From positions 49,210,302-49,274,301 of the forward strand of contig CATQJL010000223.1 in assembly GCA_958299035.1 (NCBI GenBank): a stretch of 64,000 bases of DNA, written 5' to 3'. Source of the DNA: Cylicocyclus nassatus (Eukaryota > Nematoda > Chromadorea > Rhabditida > Strongylidae). Positions 1-12,352 of the stretch are shown one piece after another. The notes beneath the pieces were generated by a model, which was given only the letters and a program-made list of their open reading frames with translations, was not told the origin of the DNA and ran no database searches. Position 1 is the first letter of the stretch, and the number at the start of each line of letters is the position of its first letter. Position numbers and translations under genes: made by a program.

Positions 1-2203
1 TCAATCTTCTTCGGGTCCGGACGACGTCCATTTCTGTCGATAATGCAACCGAGATAACAGATTTCTGGCATCAGGAAGCTACACTTTTCCAGTCTGACGT
101 GGAATCCGTAGTCCTTAATACGCCTGAACAACGATTCTAAGTTTTTGCGATGTTCTTCATAAGTCTTGCCTGTGATGATGATATCATCAAGATAAGCGGC
201 CACGCCTTCCAGTCCGCTTATCATCGCATCCATTATCTGCTGGAAGATACCGGGAGCGGATTTCACTCCAAATGGCAGGCGATTGTAGCGATACAATCCC
301 TTATGCGTGTTGATGGTTAACATCTCCTTCGATTCCTCCCCGACTTCCACTTGTAAATACGCTTCGGCTAAGTCGAGCTGTGTGAAGAGCTGGCCTCCGT
401 TTAATTTTGCGAACACATCCTCCGCTGTGGGCAATGGGTGCTGATGCAACTGCAATGCATCGTTCAATCCTGTCGAGAAGTCGGCACATAGACGGATTTT
501 TCCGTTCTTCTTCTTGACAGCAACTACCGGTGCGGCCCATTCTGAGTGTTCGACCGGAGAAATGACTCCTTCGGCTACCAAGCGATCGATTTCGGCTTCC
601 AGTTCCGGTGCTGAAGCGTAGGGCACCGGTCGCTTCTTCTTGAAAACTGGAACAGCATCGCTCTTCAAGACTAACTTTGCCTTACTCTTCGTGCATTTCC
701 CTAGGTCGCTGCTGAAGACTTCCGCATAATTCTTCTTCAAATCGGCGACCACTTCGGCTCGGAATCTCTCTTCGCTAGTCACCTTTCTGCAATGGTAGTT
801 GTCCTTCAACATTTTGTATGCCGGCAGCTGGATGCACCATTCCAGTCCTAGTAGATTCGAGCCTTCGGTGACGTAGCATGTGCCATTTCCATGAACCATT
901 TTCCCTGTAACTCGATCTCTAACGGAAAAGTCGGTTGAGAATTTACCATGAATCTGCATCGGTGTTCCGTCTGCGGTTTTCACAGGCATCACACAGGGTT
1001 CCAGAGCAGGCGATCCCATCCTCTTCCAAGCTCTATGCGATATCAGGGTTATATCTGCACCCGTATCCAGCTGGAGCTTGAGAGAACATCCTCTCACTAC
1101 GACGTCGAGGTAAGTCCGCGCGCTCTCGGCGTCGAAAACGACCACATTCTTGCACTGTCCCTTGCGACCAAAGTGTTTTGCGCCTGTCCTCCGTCGCTTC
1201 TTCCGACCAGTGCTGCCAGATTGAGGGCACTCTCTTCTGAAGTGTGGTCCTCCGCATATGAAGCAGTTTACCTTTTTCTTCCATACAGCGTGGATGTCGC
1301 GCGTGCCTTCCATGTCTGTATTATCCATTTTCAGGGCAGTGAAGTTCTCACAGTCCGTGACGAGATCCTCTATTGTCAACGGCGCTTCTTCCGTGTGAGC
1401 GTCCAGTCGCCGAAGCATCCGAAGGCGAAGTTCCCTAAGTGACGGATCCTGAAGACCTGCTACAAACTGCAGCGTCTTCATCGCCGTGTAGTCGAGCTCC
1501 TTGAGGCGTGCATCCTCGTCCATCCGCTTGATGGTATTGGCGTACTCGCGAAACGGTACGTATGCTGGTGTAAGCGGAGGGCACGTTATCCTCAAACAGT
1601 CATACCGTCTTCTGATGAGCGTCTTCTTGGAGGCAAACAGCTTCTGCAGATTCGCGACGGTGGTGTCGAAGTCCAAATCGTTTGGTTGCGCAGGCAGGAC
1701 CTCATCGGCATACTTCCGGTATGCTTCTTCATCCAGCTTCATGAGGATCAAGTCGCGCTTCTTTTGATCCGGAAGCTGAGAGTCGCGAACGGTCCGTACC
1801 TGCCATACCAGTAAGCAAAGGTGTTACCTGTTTCTTCGTCCAAGGTAAACCTCTGCACGACCTTGCTCAGCTGGTCATATTGCTCCTTGCTGGCATCCTG
1901 GACGGCTACCCTTTGGTTACTGGTCAAAGCAGTGACCAATGTCTTCATCTGCGCCTGTTGTGCTTGCAATTGCACCTACATTTGCTCCTGTAGAGCTTGC
2001 GATTGCATCTGCATCTGCTCCTGCTGGGCTTGCCATTGGGCTTGCATGTGCTCCTGTTGAGCTTGTAGTCGGGCCTGCATCTGTTCCTGTTGAAGCTGCA
2101 TATGCAGCTTCATCTCCTCCTGTTGGAGCCGCATCTGGTCGACCATGACCGACAGGACCTTTTCCAGAGAGTCGCCATGCCGCTCTTCACTGGCTTTCGG
2201 CAT
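1..2203 (-). pseudogene. Ty3/gypsy-like gag-pol polyprotein, partial, with breaks in gag
   Basis: This is retrotransposon Gag-Pol read leftwards and running off the window edge. Gag starts at 2203 with a Gln-rich coiled-coil N-terminus of repeated QAQQEQM-type units. An in-frame TAG lies at 1978-1976. Near 1790 the frame changes between the WYGRYG and RDSQLPDQKKRD segments. From there to base 3 one frame stays open. It holds a core gag region, a zinc knuckle (CFICGGPHFRREC, about 1240-1280), an aspartic protease (LDTGADITLIS, about 1040-1075) and reverse transcriptase. The RT shows LNGGQLFTQLDLAEAYLQ, NRLPFGVKSAPGIFQ and the catalytic YLDD near 200. The rest of RT, RNase H and integrase are off-window. 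The stop and frameshift suggest a dead copy, although the pol part looks intact. It resembles nematode K02A2.6-like gypsy elements. Confidence 0.88.
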
Positions 2204-2419
2204 AGTAGACTTCTCTGGTGTCGACGAAGTCTTCTGCTAAATTGATAACTTCGTAGTAAAGCTTACTTCTTTGCTCCTCGACCAGTGGTGCTTCCTCGAT
2301 TTGAGCTGCAGCACTTCTTCTTGTCCTTGATCGATGGAGGCTTCTGGTCCTTGATCGTTGGAGCTTCTTCTGGTCCTTGGTCGGTGGAGGTCTTCTTGTC
2401 CTTGATCCTGATCGCCAGT

Positions 2420-2634
2420 TGTAGTAGAACGCGTTGAGTCGTTGACGATTTATTAGAAAAACACAAGAGTTCCCCCTCTGCCTATCGGCGTACATGCCGA
2501 GGGTTCACTAGGAATAACTAGAGAACAATATACACAAATATATCAAAGTGCGGCGGGTACGCCGCAACCACAGAGACCATATCGACCTAGCCTACACTGA
2601 GCGAGCAAGTTCCAATATAAGGGACGGCTCTACA
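2420..2634 (-). repeat. 5' LTR of the left-edge retrotransposon
   Basis: On the minus strand this 215-bp segment begins TGTAG and ends CTACA, a 5-bp inverted terminal pair. Two bases later comes TGGCGATCAGG, a plausible primer-binding site, and then about 200 bp of leader before the gag ATG at 2203. The partner LTR is outside the window, so the boundaries rest on termini and primer site alone. Confidence 0.62.
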
Positions 2635-3499
2635 ACATACTGAAAATAGGGCATTTTATTGAACCCTAAGTTATACACACTAGGCATGTGCTGTTTGCTA
2701 GTGTTGGATCTGAAGACTTCTGGCAAATTGCCAGATCGAGTCGCGACTGAAATCGCGTGAAATATGCCCGGTCCTTTAGTCATACGGTCGTTAAGTGAAC
2801 ATCATAGGAAACGGCTGAAAATGCAGCCAATCAAAAATTACTCATTCTGCAAGGAGACTTTCCTTTTGTTTATTAGCTTTGTTGCAGATATGGTTTGGCA
2901 TCTGCTGCAAAGTTTGGAACTGAAAGTTTCTTTAAAGACCCACATCGCAACATAGCAAAACATCCATGACTGTATCGTGTTGCGGAGTTATTCATTAAAA
3001 GAAATAAAAAGTGCATTGATATCAAGTGCCTTCTACCACGGAAGAATTCTGAGCTCTGACGTCGACTAGTGCAAACTGTTTGCAAGCACTCAGTCCAAAG
3101 CCTTTTTTCTCAGTAAAAGCTGTCCCAATTGCCTGAGGCTCTTCTGATGACTGCATTCCCAAAAAGCGGATGCTTCAAATTGCCCACAATTCATTAGAAT
3201 CTTCTAGAAGTCAAGGACGTCTCTTCGTCGTCGCAAAACTTAATCAGCACAAGTCCCCGTCATTGAGTGTTTATTGTGGGAATGATGAAAACTCGCCGAG
3301 GGAAGAAGCTCGCGTGAAGCTCATTAGCGGCTATTGCCACATATGAAAACGCTCATTTCCTACTGCCCATTCGACTCTTCGTTATGTTCGCTGCGTGTGT
3401 CGATTAGCCTTTTTAGGCGATCGCGAAGATCTAGGAGATGCTAAAAAGCTCAATTACGATAGGTGCGATCACCCACACAGACAACCGTAAGCGCAAATA

Positions 3500-4009
3500 T
3501 TAGGTTGTAACATAAGTTTTGTTACACTTGAAGGAAAAAATCTTCAAAACTTTCTCCAAAGATTTTTCCACATCTCCAAATTGAGTGGAGGACTGTAAAT
3601 CTTCAATATATACATGTCGCACGTGGAAAATCCAATTTTGAATTTTTTGAGATTTTTCTGAATTATTCTTGGCAAATTTCCAAATTGCTTTATAGAACAG
3701 TCTGGACTTCCAAACTTCCCTCATACTAGTACTGATATCCCTAGGAATTCAGCAAAAATCTGAGAGCATAAAAAATAATAATGAGAGAATGTTTAAAGGC
3801 AAAAGGCAAAGAAAAAAATGGAGATTTGAGTGTCGTCACAAAATTGCCTTTATATTTATTGCGACCCATATCTGTAAACCTAGAAATGATGCTAATAGAT
3901 ACTCCTTTGTCCACTGCTCATATGTGCCAGATATTAGACTTTGTCGAAGTTTCTAGAGTTTTTAAGAAGAAAATGAAAAAAGTGTCTCAGAATGTATGTT
4001 ACGACCTAA
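3500..4009. mobile_element. Mariner-type MITE, 510 bp
   Basis: The element begins TTAGGTTGTAACATA and ends TATGTTACGACCTAA, forming imperfect terminal inverted repeats flanked by TA on both sides (3498-3499 and 4010-4011). No transposase is present. A relative of its right arm lies near 12284. Open frames crossing its right half (3781-4113) are not recognisable proteins. Confidence 0.72.
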
Positions 4010-4840
4010 TATTAGGCGATCAAACCTCACTCAAGAATCTCCTGCAAAATCTTGATGAACGGGGTGGTTTGACTGGGACTGAAACCCCTAACGAAAACCC
4101 TTTTAGCGTGTAGGGCCGAATTTACTATTTTAGAGCACAAATATCTTCATTTAGAGGTAGGGGTACGTCGGAAGAAAAGATAACATTGCAAAATTATGAA
4201 AGACGTCAAATGTGATATTATGCAAGTAATCCGTTTTCGACTATGGATTGCTGGAACGATCTACCTCATGAGATTTCGAAGTCCTTGAAATATTACTGAA
4301 ATGCTGCCTCCCCCCCCCCCCCCACCAGAGATAAATTCCTTGAACTATTGCTGACTTCATCCTATATTTTTAGTGCAGGCGATTAAAAACAAATCTTTTA
4401 CATTACTTGAAATTGTATAATTATGAAACTACGGTAAATTCGTTATCGTATTACATTCAGACAGCAAACAACGCTAACGTCTCGCTGACACCTCCTTCTT
4501 CTTCTCCCTCATCCTCCTTTCCGATCTATAGAAAGTGCAAATTCTTGTAGTGAGTTATTTGATGCTTTAACCGAATTTGTTATCACCAGACCTCAGTGCA
4601 TCGTCATGCTACATCTGTGTAGCCCAGCCTCTCTCGGGTTAGGAATTTTTATTTTAGACTGGATAGGAGACTAGGTGAAGGGGGGAGGGGAGGAGGAGGA
4701 AAGGCGTAATTAGTGTAGATGATCGAGTAGATACGTGGTAAGTTAGACGATTCGTTTTTAAGTCCTAAGGGATTGTGCAAATCAAGCATGGCAAAAACGT
4801 GAGACTCTAGACTTGTTTTAGAAAAAGAAGAATTTGTCAT

Positions 4841-5476
4841 GCAATTAAGCCAGGTTCTTTTGATCAGGGATCGGCACGAGGCGCTTTTGATGTAAAAACC
4901 GACCCCTTTGACTTTTGCGAACTTTTACAAAGTCCCCTTTGATCCTTGGCCCTAAATGTAAAACGAACCCTCAAAAGACGAAACGTTACTTTTTATATCA
5001 ATTTGAATAAATAAATATAAATTTCTAATAATATAGCTTATTTTCGCCCTCAAAAACGACACCCCCTTTGCTTTTTGTCCCAAAAACGATATCCAGCTTG
5101 CTTACAAGTCCCTGTTCCAAGCTCTGTTTTTGATACTTCTCGCAAAAACCTGCTTTTGAAGCAAAACTTTATTTTGCAACCCTCCACTCTACGAAACACT
5201 TAATTTGCTAATAATTCCAGTAAATAGACTACAGATACGAATATGCTCATTCGATCTATTGTCGTAAAGACCGTGTAGAGGAGCGGAATGGAACAGAAAT
5301 TTTCCTTTGGCGTCAAACTTTTCACCAGGAAAATTTTTTGACTCCAGTTTTCGAAAAAATTTGCCCTGCAATTAAATTAGGTTCTTTCAATCAGGGCTTG
5401 GCACGAGGCGGCTTTTAATGCAGAAACCGATGTCCCCTTTGACTTTTGCGAAATTTTACAAAGTCTCCTTTGACCC
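4841..5476. repeat. Two direct copies of a dispersed ~110-bp repeat
   Basis: Segments 4841-4950 and 5368-5476 share GCAATTAA, AGGTTCTTT, GGCACGAGGC and CCCCTTTGACTTTTGCGAA in the same order. Related CCCCTTTG/ACGATATCC wording recurs at 5066-5100, 59705-59760 and 60520-60560, so this is a dispersed family. No coding function was seen. Confidence 0.6.
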
Positions 5477-7235
5477 TCTGGCTACGAAGCTTATGTCGAG
5501 CAAACTCAGCTTTATCGAAATCCAACGATTTGCATGAAAATGTATGATCTTAGCTGTTCAAAAATGAAAGCATGCTTGTAATTTCCGAGTCAAGTTTGTT
5601 ACAAGGAAAAAGTACACTCCATCCACCTGCGACCGTCACTAGCACCTGCCACTACTTTTATCCATTGGAATTTTCTGAATACTTTTTCCTGTAGCCCAGG
5701 TGTTGTGAATAGTCACAACATCGCTCAGTCACCCAATAATAAATACAATCGTTTTTTTTTTGAACCAATTTTCAGACGAAAGATCAAACGTCTTTTTGAC
5801 ACCGGAATAGCATGACCCTCAGCTGTTTTCGAAACGTCTGGTCTTCATAGCAGTTAAATTGCGTAAAAAGTTCTGCAGCACTTTGCACCAGATCGAGTTC
5901 AATCGGAAATAAGTAAGCCCCACCAGTGACGTTTTTCGAGAATGAGTTCCTCATGTTTCGATGACGAATTGCATTGGCAGCTAAGCTATTCGTTGATAGA
6001 TTCCCTCGACGCTATGAATCTCGGCGACCATCGTGTGTCATTTTTGACTCCCGCTCACAATCGCGGAAGTTTTTTAGGTTCAATGACAGGATTTGAAGCG
6101 GGGAAAGCGTGCTATGTGGTCCAATGGGCTTTGGATTTTCTTGCAGAGGGAAAAACCTTGAGAACGACGAGATTATGCACAACTTTTTTTCAGAACTGAT
6201 TTGTAATTCATGCTTGTAGAAATTTGCCAGATTCAAAAAACGTATCTGTTAATCCATAAAACTTCTGTTGTAGGAAGGGGAAGATACACGCACGCAAATA
6301 CACCTTTTAAATCTTAGAATTTTCTATGTGGCAGTTTTCGAGCAAAACTATCTAGCAAAAAGTAAGTTATGGAGTATAAAAGAATACTCCAAAAAGTGCT
6401 CTGGTCGTCAATGGTCAAAGTATAAAATATCGTCATGGAAATTATCTACAATTAGGATGAAAATTTTGCAAAGAAAAAATTGTTTGCTATAGCACTTAGG
6501 TCTAATTGAACGTCAAATACAAATGGCAAACATGTGTTTGACATTTTCTAGAAAAAAAGTCCTCACTAAGAAAAAGGTTATGCTCGACCTAGATCTGTTC
6601 ACTCTACACTTTGCGGGTGCAGGCAGATTCGCCCGACCGTAATAGAATTCCATACCGGACCGCCGTGGCGCGCGACAACCTCTCTACCGTACGCGACGTG
6701 GTAAGACAAGTTTTAGGACGCTTGACTGCTGAATACTATAGTGCAAAAAGACCGTTTCCCATTTTTTCTGCTTCTTTCTCCCGAAAGACAGAAAAAACAT
6801 GATCTGTATATATTTTTTGCTCCATACCTTGCACAGCGAACAACAAACCATCTGAATTTCATTCATCAATTGCATAGTTCGACGTGAATTTGGCGAGAGC
6901 GAGATGTCAGAGATGCGACCGTAGTGTACGGTCACATCATCTGACGCAAAGGGGACGAGATGAACACTGAGATAGTGTGAGATCAGCTCAAACACCGGAG
7001 AGTATCGATGAATAAACAACACACGGACACCCATAAGATGAAGATGAACACTCGAAAAGGGGTAACACACTGACTGAACTGACTGTGACTATGACAGACA
7101 TAACGTATTGGCAACTGCCTTTCTCTACTCGGTACAAACGGCTCAGATTCGGGAACGGGAGGATATAGTGAGATGTGACTACTTATGCTGCTATGATGTT
7201 AGAAAGCAGTTGGTTGATCTGAGCGGACGAGCGAG

Positions 7236-10200
7236 TTATCGACGTCCAGCTGAGCTCAGCTTGTTCAGGTTCATGCCCAATAGACCGTTGATCAGTTCAG
7301 CGTTCGATCTGCAAGTGGAGTTGGAAATTACATTTGTCGGATATACTGCGAAGGCATTTTTTGTATAGTGTCCCTTGGCCAACAACATTTGCGCGTAAAT
7401 ACTGACCATGCGCGTTCTAACGCCTTCTTACGCGCAAATCACAAGCAAGTGACAGCCATCATAGCGCGATATTTGCTTTCACGCAAATGTTGTCGTCACT
7501 GTAGGGGCACTAAATCAACCGTCAATTTACTCATTTGTAATTGAATAAGCGCACCAAGCCACGGTCATGACGTCACAATTTTGCGCTTTAACGTTTCTTA
7601 TGCCGAGAAATTTTTTCTTATTTTTCTCTTCAGCAAAAAAGGCGCAATAAGTGCAGGACGTTTTTGAAATGTTCTCAGCTAAATTTCAGTTAAAGAGAGC
7701 GCTATCTCTGTACAACTAGCTCGAACTATTTTAGCAAATGCAGCGCGCTAATCGACGGACTATTGACATTTGGCCCACGTAGGAGCAAAAGTGAATCCTG
7801 TGGCCGCAATGGTCAGCGAAGAAAATCGGAAAAGTTAGTTTTTACTCATTATTTGATGAATGAATAAATCATCTTCATTTGTTGTTGATATGTATGTTAT
7901 TTTTCAAATTCCCTTACGCAACACCAAATGTCAAATGGCCCGCCACTTAGTGCGCCACATTTGTTGAATCCGGTGAACCTGTTTATAGCTCAGTGGTGAC
8001 GTCAGTCTAACTGTTTACGAGTACAAAGTCGTAAGGTATTGGGTGCGGTGTGCAATTACAGTACGTTTCAAACGCTCATTCTATAAAATATGTAATGGCA
8101 AGAATTTTTCGTTAGTTCCAAGCTTTAATCTTGAGATTTTCTTGCTTGAAGAGTTTGATGAATTATTCTGTCTTGAGTAATCTTTCAGCTGCTCTGCGCC
8201 TAAAAAAACCTAAGTAATTTTGAGACAAAAAGCCAAACTAAGCTCAGAATTCTTTTGAAGGAAAAAGCTACTACGGAATAAGTCCCTCAAAATGTTCCAA
8301 GTAGAAAACCAAAAACCATACAGTAGACAGACGCTCAGCATGCCATACTCATTATCCAAGGTTCAGATTTTTGTTGATCAGAGCATGCTTACCGCTTGCC
8401 GACTTGCGACAGCTTGCCGAGGTCCATTCCAATGAGGCCATTTATCAACTCTGCATTGCTCCTCTTTACGAACTGCGTGTCATCGTACATCTAAATTATT
8501 GCCATCATTAGTGTCGCGACGCAAAATATGCTGACTTTTCCTAGATTGCAGAGAATATTGCAATGCACCATACAGACGCCTAATATTGCGGAAAAAAAGC
8601 TTGTAGCCGAGTCATTTTAGGCTTACCCGTGCATTGCACACTAACTGCGTTATCCTACGACTTGGGTGCTTGAATGTTGCTTTTTAAAATTTTTTGTACA
8701 ATTTCTTGGCTTTTTGAGCTATTGAATAATAAAAATGTTCATTCACAGCATTTGCTTCACCAAAGAGTTTTTTACTGGCTTTTTCCGAAACAAAGTCGTC
8801 AAATATTGCGTAAGATGTGTAAAGTCACACACTGAATTACACGACTCGGCTATGCATCTCTATGCGATCTGAGTTTTTAGCTGAACTAGCAAAATTTCCC
8901 GTTTCAATGTCACAGACAACTAGCAGACTACAATCTCTTAGCTCAGAATCGAAAAACATGTTGTTTGAACCTTTTCACCCAAGCAGAGAGGACGCTTTAA
9001 AAAGCTTTGCACTGTAGTGCAGATAAAAACATTATTCATGATTCTTGGCAATCCATAATAAATTTTTTCGCAAAGTTCCCTTGAGAATGAGTTGATGGAA
9101 AATATCTTCACTGTTAAAAATGCAAAGATGTTGCACAACAATGGATTTTTTTGGCATTTCTCACATAAGAAAAATCTTTCTTTGGAGCCTAGACGTACTC
9201 GAAAAACCTTTTGACCTTTAAATTTACGGAAAAAAAATGCGACGCAATTCTTGTGTATACGATTTGAAGCTAAATCACTGCCCAGACATAGGCAAAAACG
9301 CTGCAGGCGGTCTTACATCCCCTTTCCCGAAAAATCTTTTTGTGCTAATGAATATGTTAAGCTGCAACAGCTTAATGAGCGAAGCAGATGTGAACTGAAG
9401 TGTCTGGAAAGAGCAAGTCAGTCTAATTTGCATTTTGTGTAGGGTATTCTGCTGCGTCAGAGCCTAAGGTACGAGGTAAGTAATCATAAATAACCCTCAT
9501 TCTCGGGTAGCTTTTACGGATAACCCACAATAAATGCCGGAAACTCTGACGGCTCTAGGTCTGATTCTGAGTAGCTGTCACACAATCAGCCAATACAAAC
9601 TACTAAGGACCTGAATCAGCCCCATGTGCTGAGGCTTAGGGTCACTTACCTTGATATCTGGACCCTGTTCCAATCACCTCGCCAAAGGATTGCCCTCGCT
9701 AATCTTTGACACTCGAGACAAACTACTATTGCTTTGTTTTCATAATCTTCGTTCACAAATTCCCTAAGCTGACGAAAACAAAGCGTCATTATTGTCGAAG
9801 CACAAAGCACGGCTAAGAGGGGTTCAAAAGGGTTTCGATGGCAATGGACGACTAACGCTATCTCTTTAGATCGAAAACCGTGAAAATGTGACAAAATTAC
9901 GAGGTATTTTTGAAGTATGCAAATGCAAACCCTGAAGAAAAAAATAACCTGCACTATGATGATTGAAAAAAGCCTTTGTTTTGGATTTTATTCAATAATT
10001 TGGTGTGAGTAGGATGCAGAGATTCTGCAAAGACAAAGGTGCCACGAAATAACTTTTGGCTGGGCTTATGAGTACAGTAGTATTATGAGGCTATGTTGGA
10101 CATTGGAAATTGAACTTTATTATACAGGAGCCTAGCCACTCCCTTTTTTTCAAAAACCGGTAACGTCTGGCTATGAGACCGACAACGTTGTTGATAATAG

Positions 10201-11895
10201 ACCAAATAAAAAGAAAGAATTTTGAATGGAGTCAATATTTGGTCCAGAAGATATTCGCAATAAAAAACGAATAATTGATGACTTTCTTAGACTCGCTCTA
10301 GACATTTCTAAGCCCACAAAACACTCGGTCAACGCTTATTGAGAAGGTTGAATAGAAATGCTTACAGATGGAGAGATGGAGGAGAAGGGGGGGGGGGAAG
10401 AGCTGAAAGAAGAATTGTTGCTGTTAACAATAAGTGCACTTACACCACTTATTCACAGTTTGAAATAGCGTCATTAGAGCTGTACTTACCAAAACATAAA
10501 CAAAAAATTTTTTGAATATTTTTTATTCATTTATATTTTTTTGTTCAGAGACCATAGCTTTATTTAAGGCAACAATTTCTCAATGGATGCCCGATCGAAG
10601 CAGCCGGAAATTTGCTTTGCGACCCTGATGTGTTTATCACGACGAACCCTGCGAAGTTGAGAGTACTGAAATTCGAATTTTATATGGGAAGCCTCCTAAG
10701 GGGAATGAAAAACACTTGCGGGGTTATTGGGTTGGTTTAGAAAAACCCAATATCCAGACTGCTTGCAGGTTTTTGACAATTTGGGAGAAAATTCAATCTT
10801 GTTGCCTTCTTCGCTTGGTAGGATTATTCGCAGTGGTCAACGAACTTTGAAATTTAATTTCGGCCTGGATTTTGACTAGTATTTTAACAAAATTAAACAT
10901 CGTTTTTTACCATTTTACGGCCTATATAACCGAGATATATATATTTTTTGATCAAATTTATACTGTAATCGGTGTATTTATTATTATGTTTGAATTTTAG
11001 ATAGCTCTAAGACTAACAAATCGAAGGAAATAAATTTTTCATGGAAAAAAAGAAAATTTCAAATGGCATCTGAAATGTAGAACCTAAATCACCTTGGTTA
11101 CGGTCTCAATAAAACGGAAGAATTTTTTTTTTCCAAAAGCCAGGTGATGCTGTAATTGAGGCTTGTGCACAGCACATTATATTTATCGCATAAAAAAACA
11201 AAAGAAATAATTCGAATCTCCGATCGCTGCTGTGCGCTATTCGGTTTCAATTGTCGTCCTTTGCAATTACGATTGGCATTTTTGAATTTAGGTACGTGAC
11301 TGAGATGCCCAAGCAATTAGAAATAGAACATCGGAATGGAAATGAAACTAGCGATTAGATTCCAAGCTATGCGTACTCATTTTGATGTACCTTAACACTT
11401 GAGCGAGTTTGGTATGAGACATGGGGAACTTCATCCCGGTATATCTACTCTAAAATTCGTTTTTATCTGCTAGTTTATTTCGAGTAAAAATTTTCGCGAT
11501 GAAATGCTGAATGGAATTTTATCAAGATCGAATTATATTACAGCTTTCGCTAGGGAAGATCTCATTTGGCGATAAGCCAAAGCTTGCAATTTACGTTCGT
11601 AATTGCACTTTTTGCCTTAATTATTGCCATTAAACGGGCATTTTTGCTAGACGACGGGTTTTATGTAACGGACTTTGGTCAGCAAAAATTTTATGAAATC
11701 CCAGTCTTACATGTAGCTATAGGCATAGTAAGCTTTGCGCTTTAGGGCATCTGTGCATGCGACAGATTCTTCCCTTACTAAGGTCGAGTTATGCTTTTGA
11801 CCTACCTGTGGATTACGGTAGAGCAACGGATTCGCAGAGCTGACAGCTAAGACGGAAACGATCAGAGCCAAAAGCACGGCGAAGAAGCTGCGCAT
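7236..11895 (-). CDS. pdf-1: PDF-1 type (pigment-dispersing factor) neuropeptide precursor
   Basis: This is an 86-residue secreted prepropeptide. The exons are 11895-11806, 8490-8393 and 7308-7236, with phases that fit and 87 codons including the stop. Exon 1 gives the signal peptide (MRSFFAVLLALIVSVLAVSS) followed by ANPLLYRNPQ. Exon 2 gives MYDDTQFVKR and the first peptide, SNAELINGLIGMDLG to KLSQV, followed by G-K-R. Exon 3 gives the second, SNAELINGLLGMNLN to KLSSA, followed by G-R-R and stop. Each peptide is bounded by dibasic sites and ends in Gly, so both should be C-terminally amidated. The organisation and peptides match C. elegans PDF-1 (PDF-1a and PDF-1b), secreted ligands for a class B GPCR that control locomotion and roaming. 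Intron 1 is about 3.3 kb and intron 2 about 1.1 kb; intron 2 holds a small MITE. Confidence 0.95.
7368..7510. mobile_element. Short MITE inside pdf-1 intron 2
   Basis: The left end reads GTGTCCC...CAACAACATTTGCGCG and the right end, reverse complemented, GTGCCCC...GACAACATTTGCGTG. This gives imperfect inverted repeats around 143 bp of non-coding sequence, with TA next to each end. It is too short to encode anything, and the superfamily is uncertain. Confidence 0.5.
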
Positions 11896-11907
11896 CTCGT
11901 TTGTGTG

Positions 11908-11918
11908 CTGTGAGTATT
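11908..11918 (-). promoter_or_regulatory. Candidate trans-splice or intron acceptor before pdf-1
   Basis: On the minus strand the sequence ATACTCACAG ends 12 bases upstream of the pdf-1 ATG. It could be a spliced-leader acceptor or the end of a 5' UTR intron. The pyrimidine tract is weaker than at the other genes in this window. Confidence 0.4.
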
Positions 11919-12283
11919 CAACAGAAGACGACGGAGGGAGTGACAGCCCCTTCGGCTTCGCCCCTCCCACCGACCGCCCCCTCTCGACCGCCCCCTTTCA
12001 ACATACACGAGCACAGAGGCAAACTAAGAGTAATGTGTGTATGGACGCTAATCACAGCTGTGGAGCAGTTCGATTCGAATGCGTTCAAAAAATTCATTCA
12101 GAAGCCCGGGCAGGGTTATGTGAGAGGCGTTAGCAAAGTAGCAACTTCTCAGCGCTTCAGTGTTTCTCTCAAATTTCAAAAAGTCGTTAGAGCAGGAGAA
12201 ATGGCTATAGACACAGTCAAGGTGGGAAAACGCGAGCCAAGGGAGAATGAAAATGTGTGAAAAGCGAATTCACACTATTTTGG

Positions 12284-12352
12284 GTCGTAGCATAAGTCTT
12301 CCTCATACAGAAACTTCGCCAAAGTCTAATAATTGGCATATATGAGGGAGAT
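12284..12352 (+). repeat. Fragment of the 3500-4009 MITE family
   Basis: The segment TTGGGTCGTAGCATAAGTC...AGAAACTTCGCCAAAGTCTAATA matches, with substitutions, the reverse complement of the right arm of the MITE at 3500-4009. That arm has ACCTAA-type ends followed by GAAACTTCGACAAAGTCTAATA. Only one end is recognisable. Confidence 0.55.

Larger units (their letters stand above)
2635..7235. other. Intergenic, repeat-rich, no gene recognised
   Basis: Frames here are short and lack splice-supported coding exons. Visible content: a 68-bp dispersed motif at 2704-2771 that recurs near 59490 and 60610, a mariner-type MITE at 3500-4009, a C-homopolymer near 4310, and a duplicated segment at 4841-4950 and 5368-5476. 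No polyadenylation signal for pdf-1 was identified with confidence. Confidence 0.6.

Noticed and set aside
948..1767. Plus-strand open frames across the left-edge element
   Set aside because: They are shadows of the minus-strand gag-pol, whose protease and zinc-knuckle motifs are unmistakable.
2187..2495. Minus-strand 102-codon frame overlapping the LTR and leader
   Set aside because: It starts inside the LTR, crosses the primer site and ends inside gag in another frame; its basic repeats come from a low-complexity leader.
4005..4020. TTAGGC as a possible telomeric repeat
   Set aside because: Only isolated single occurrences next to a mariner-type end; no tandem array.
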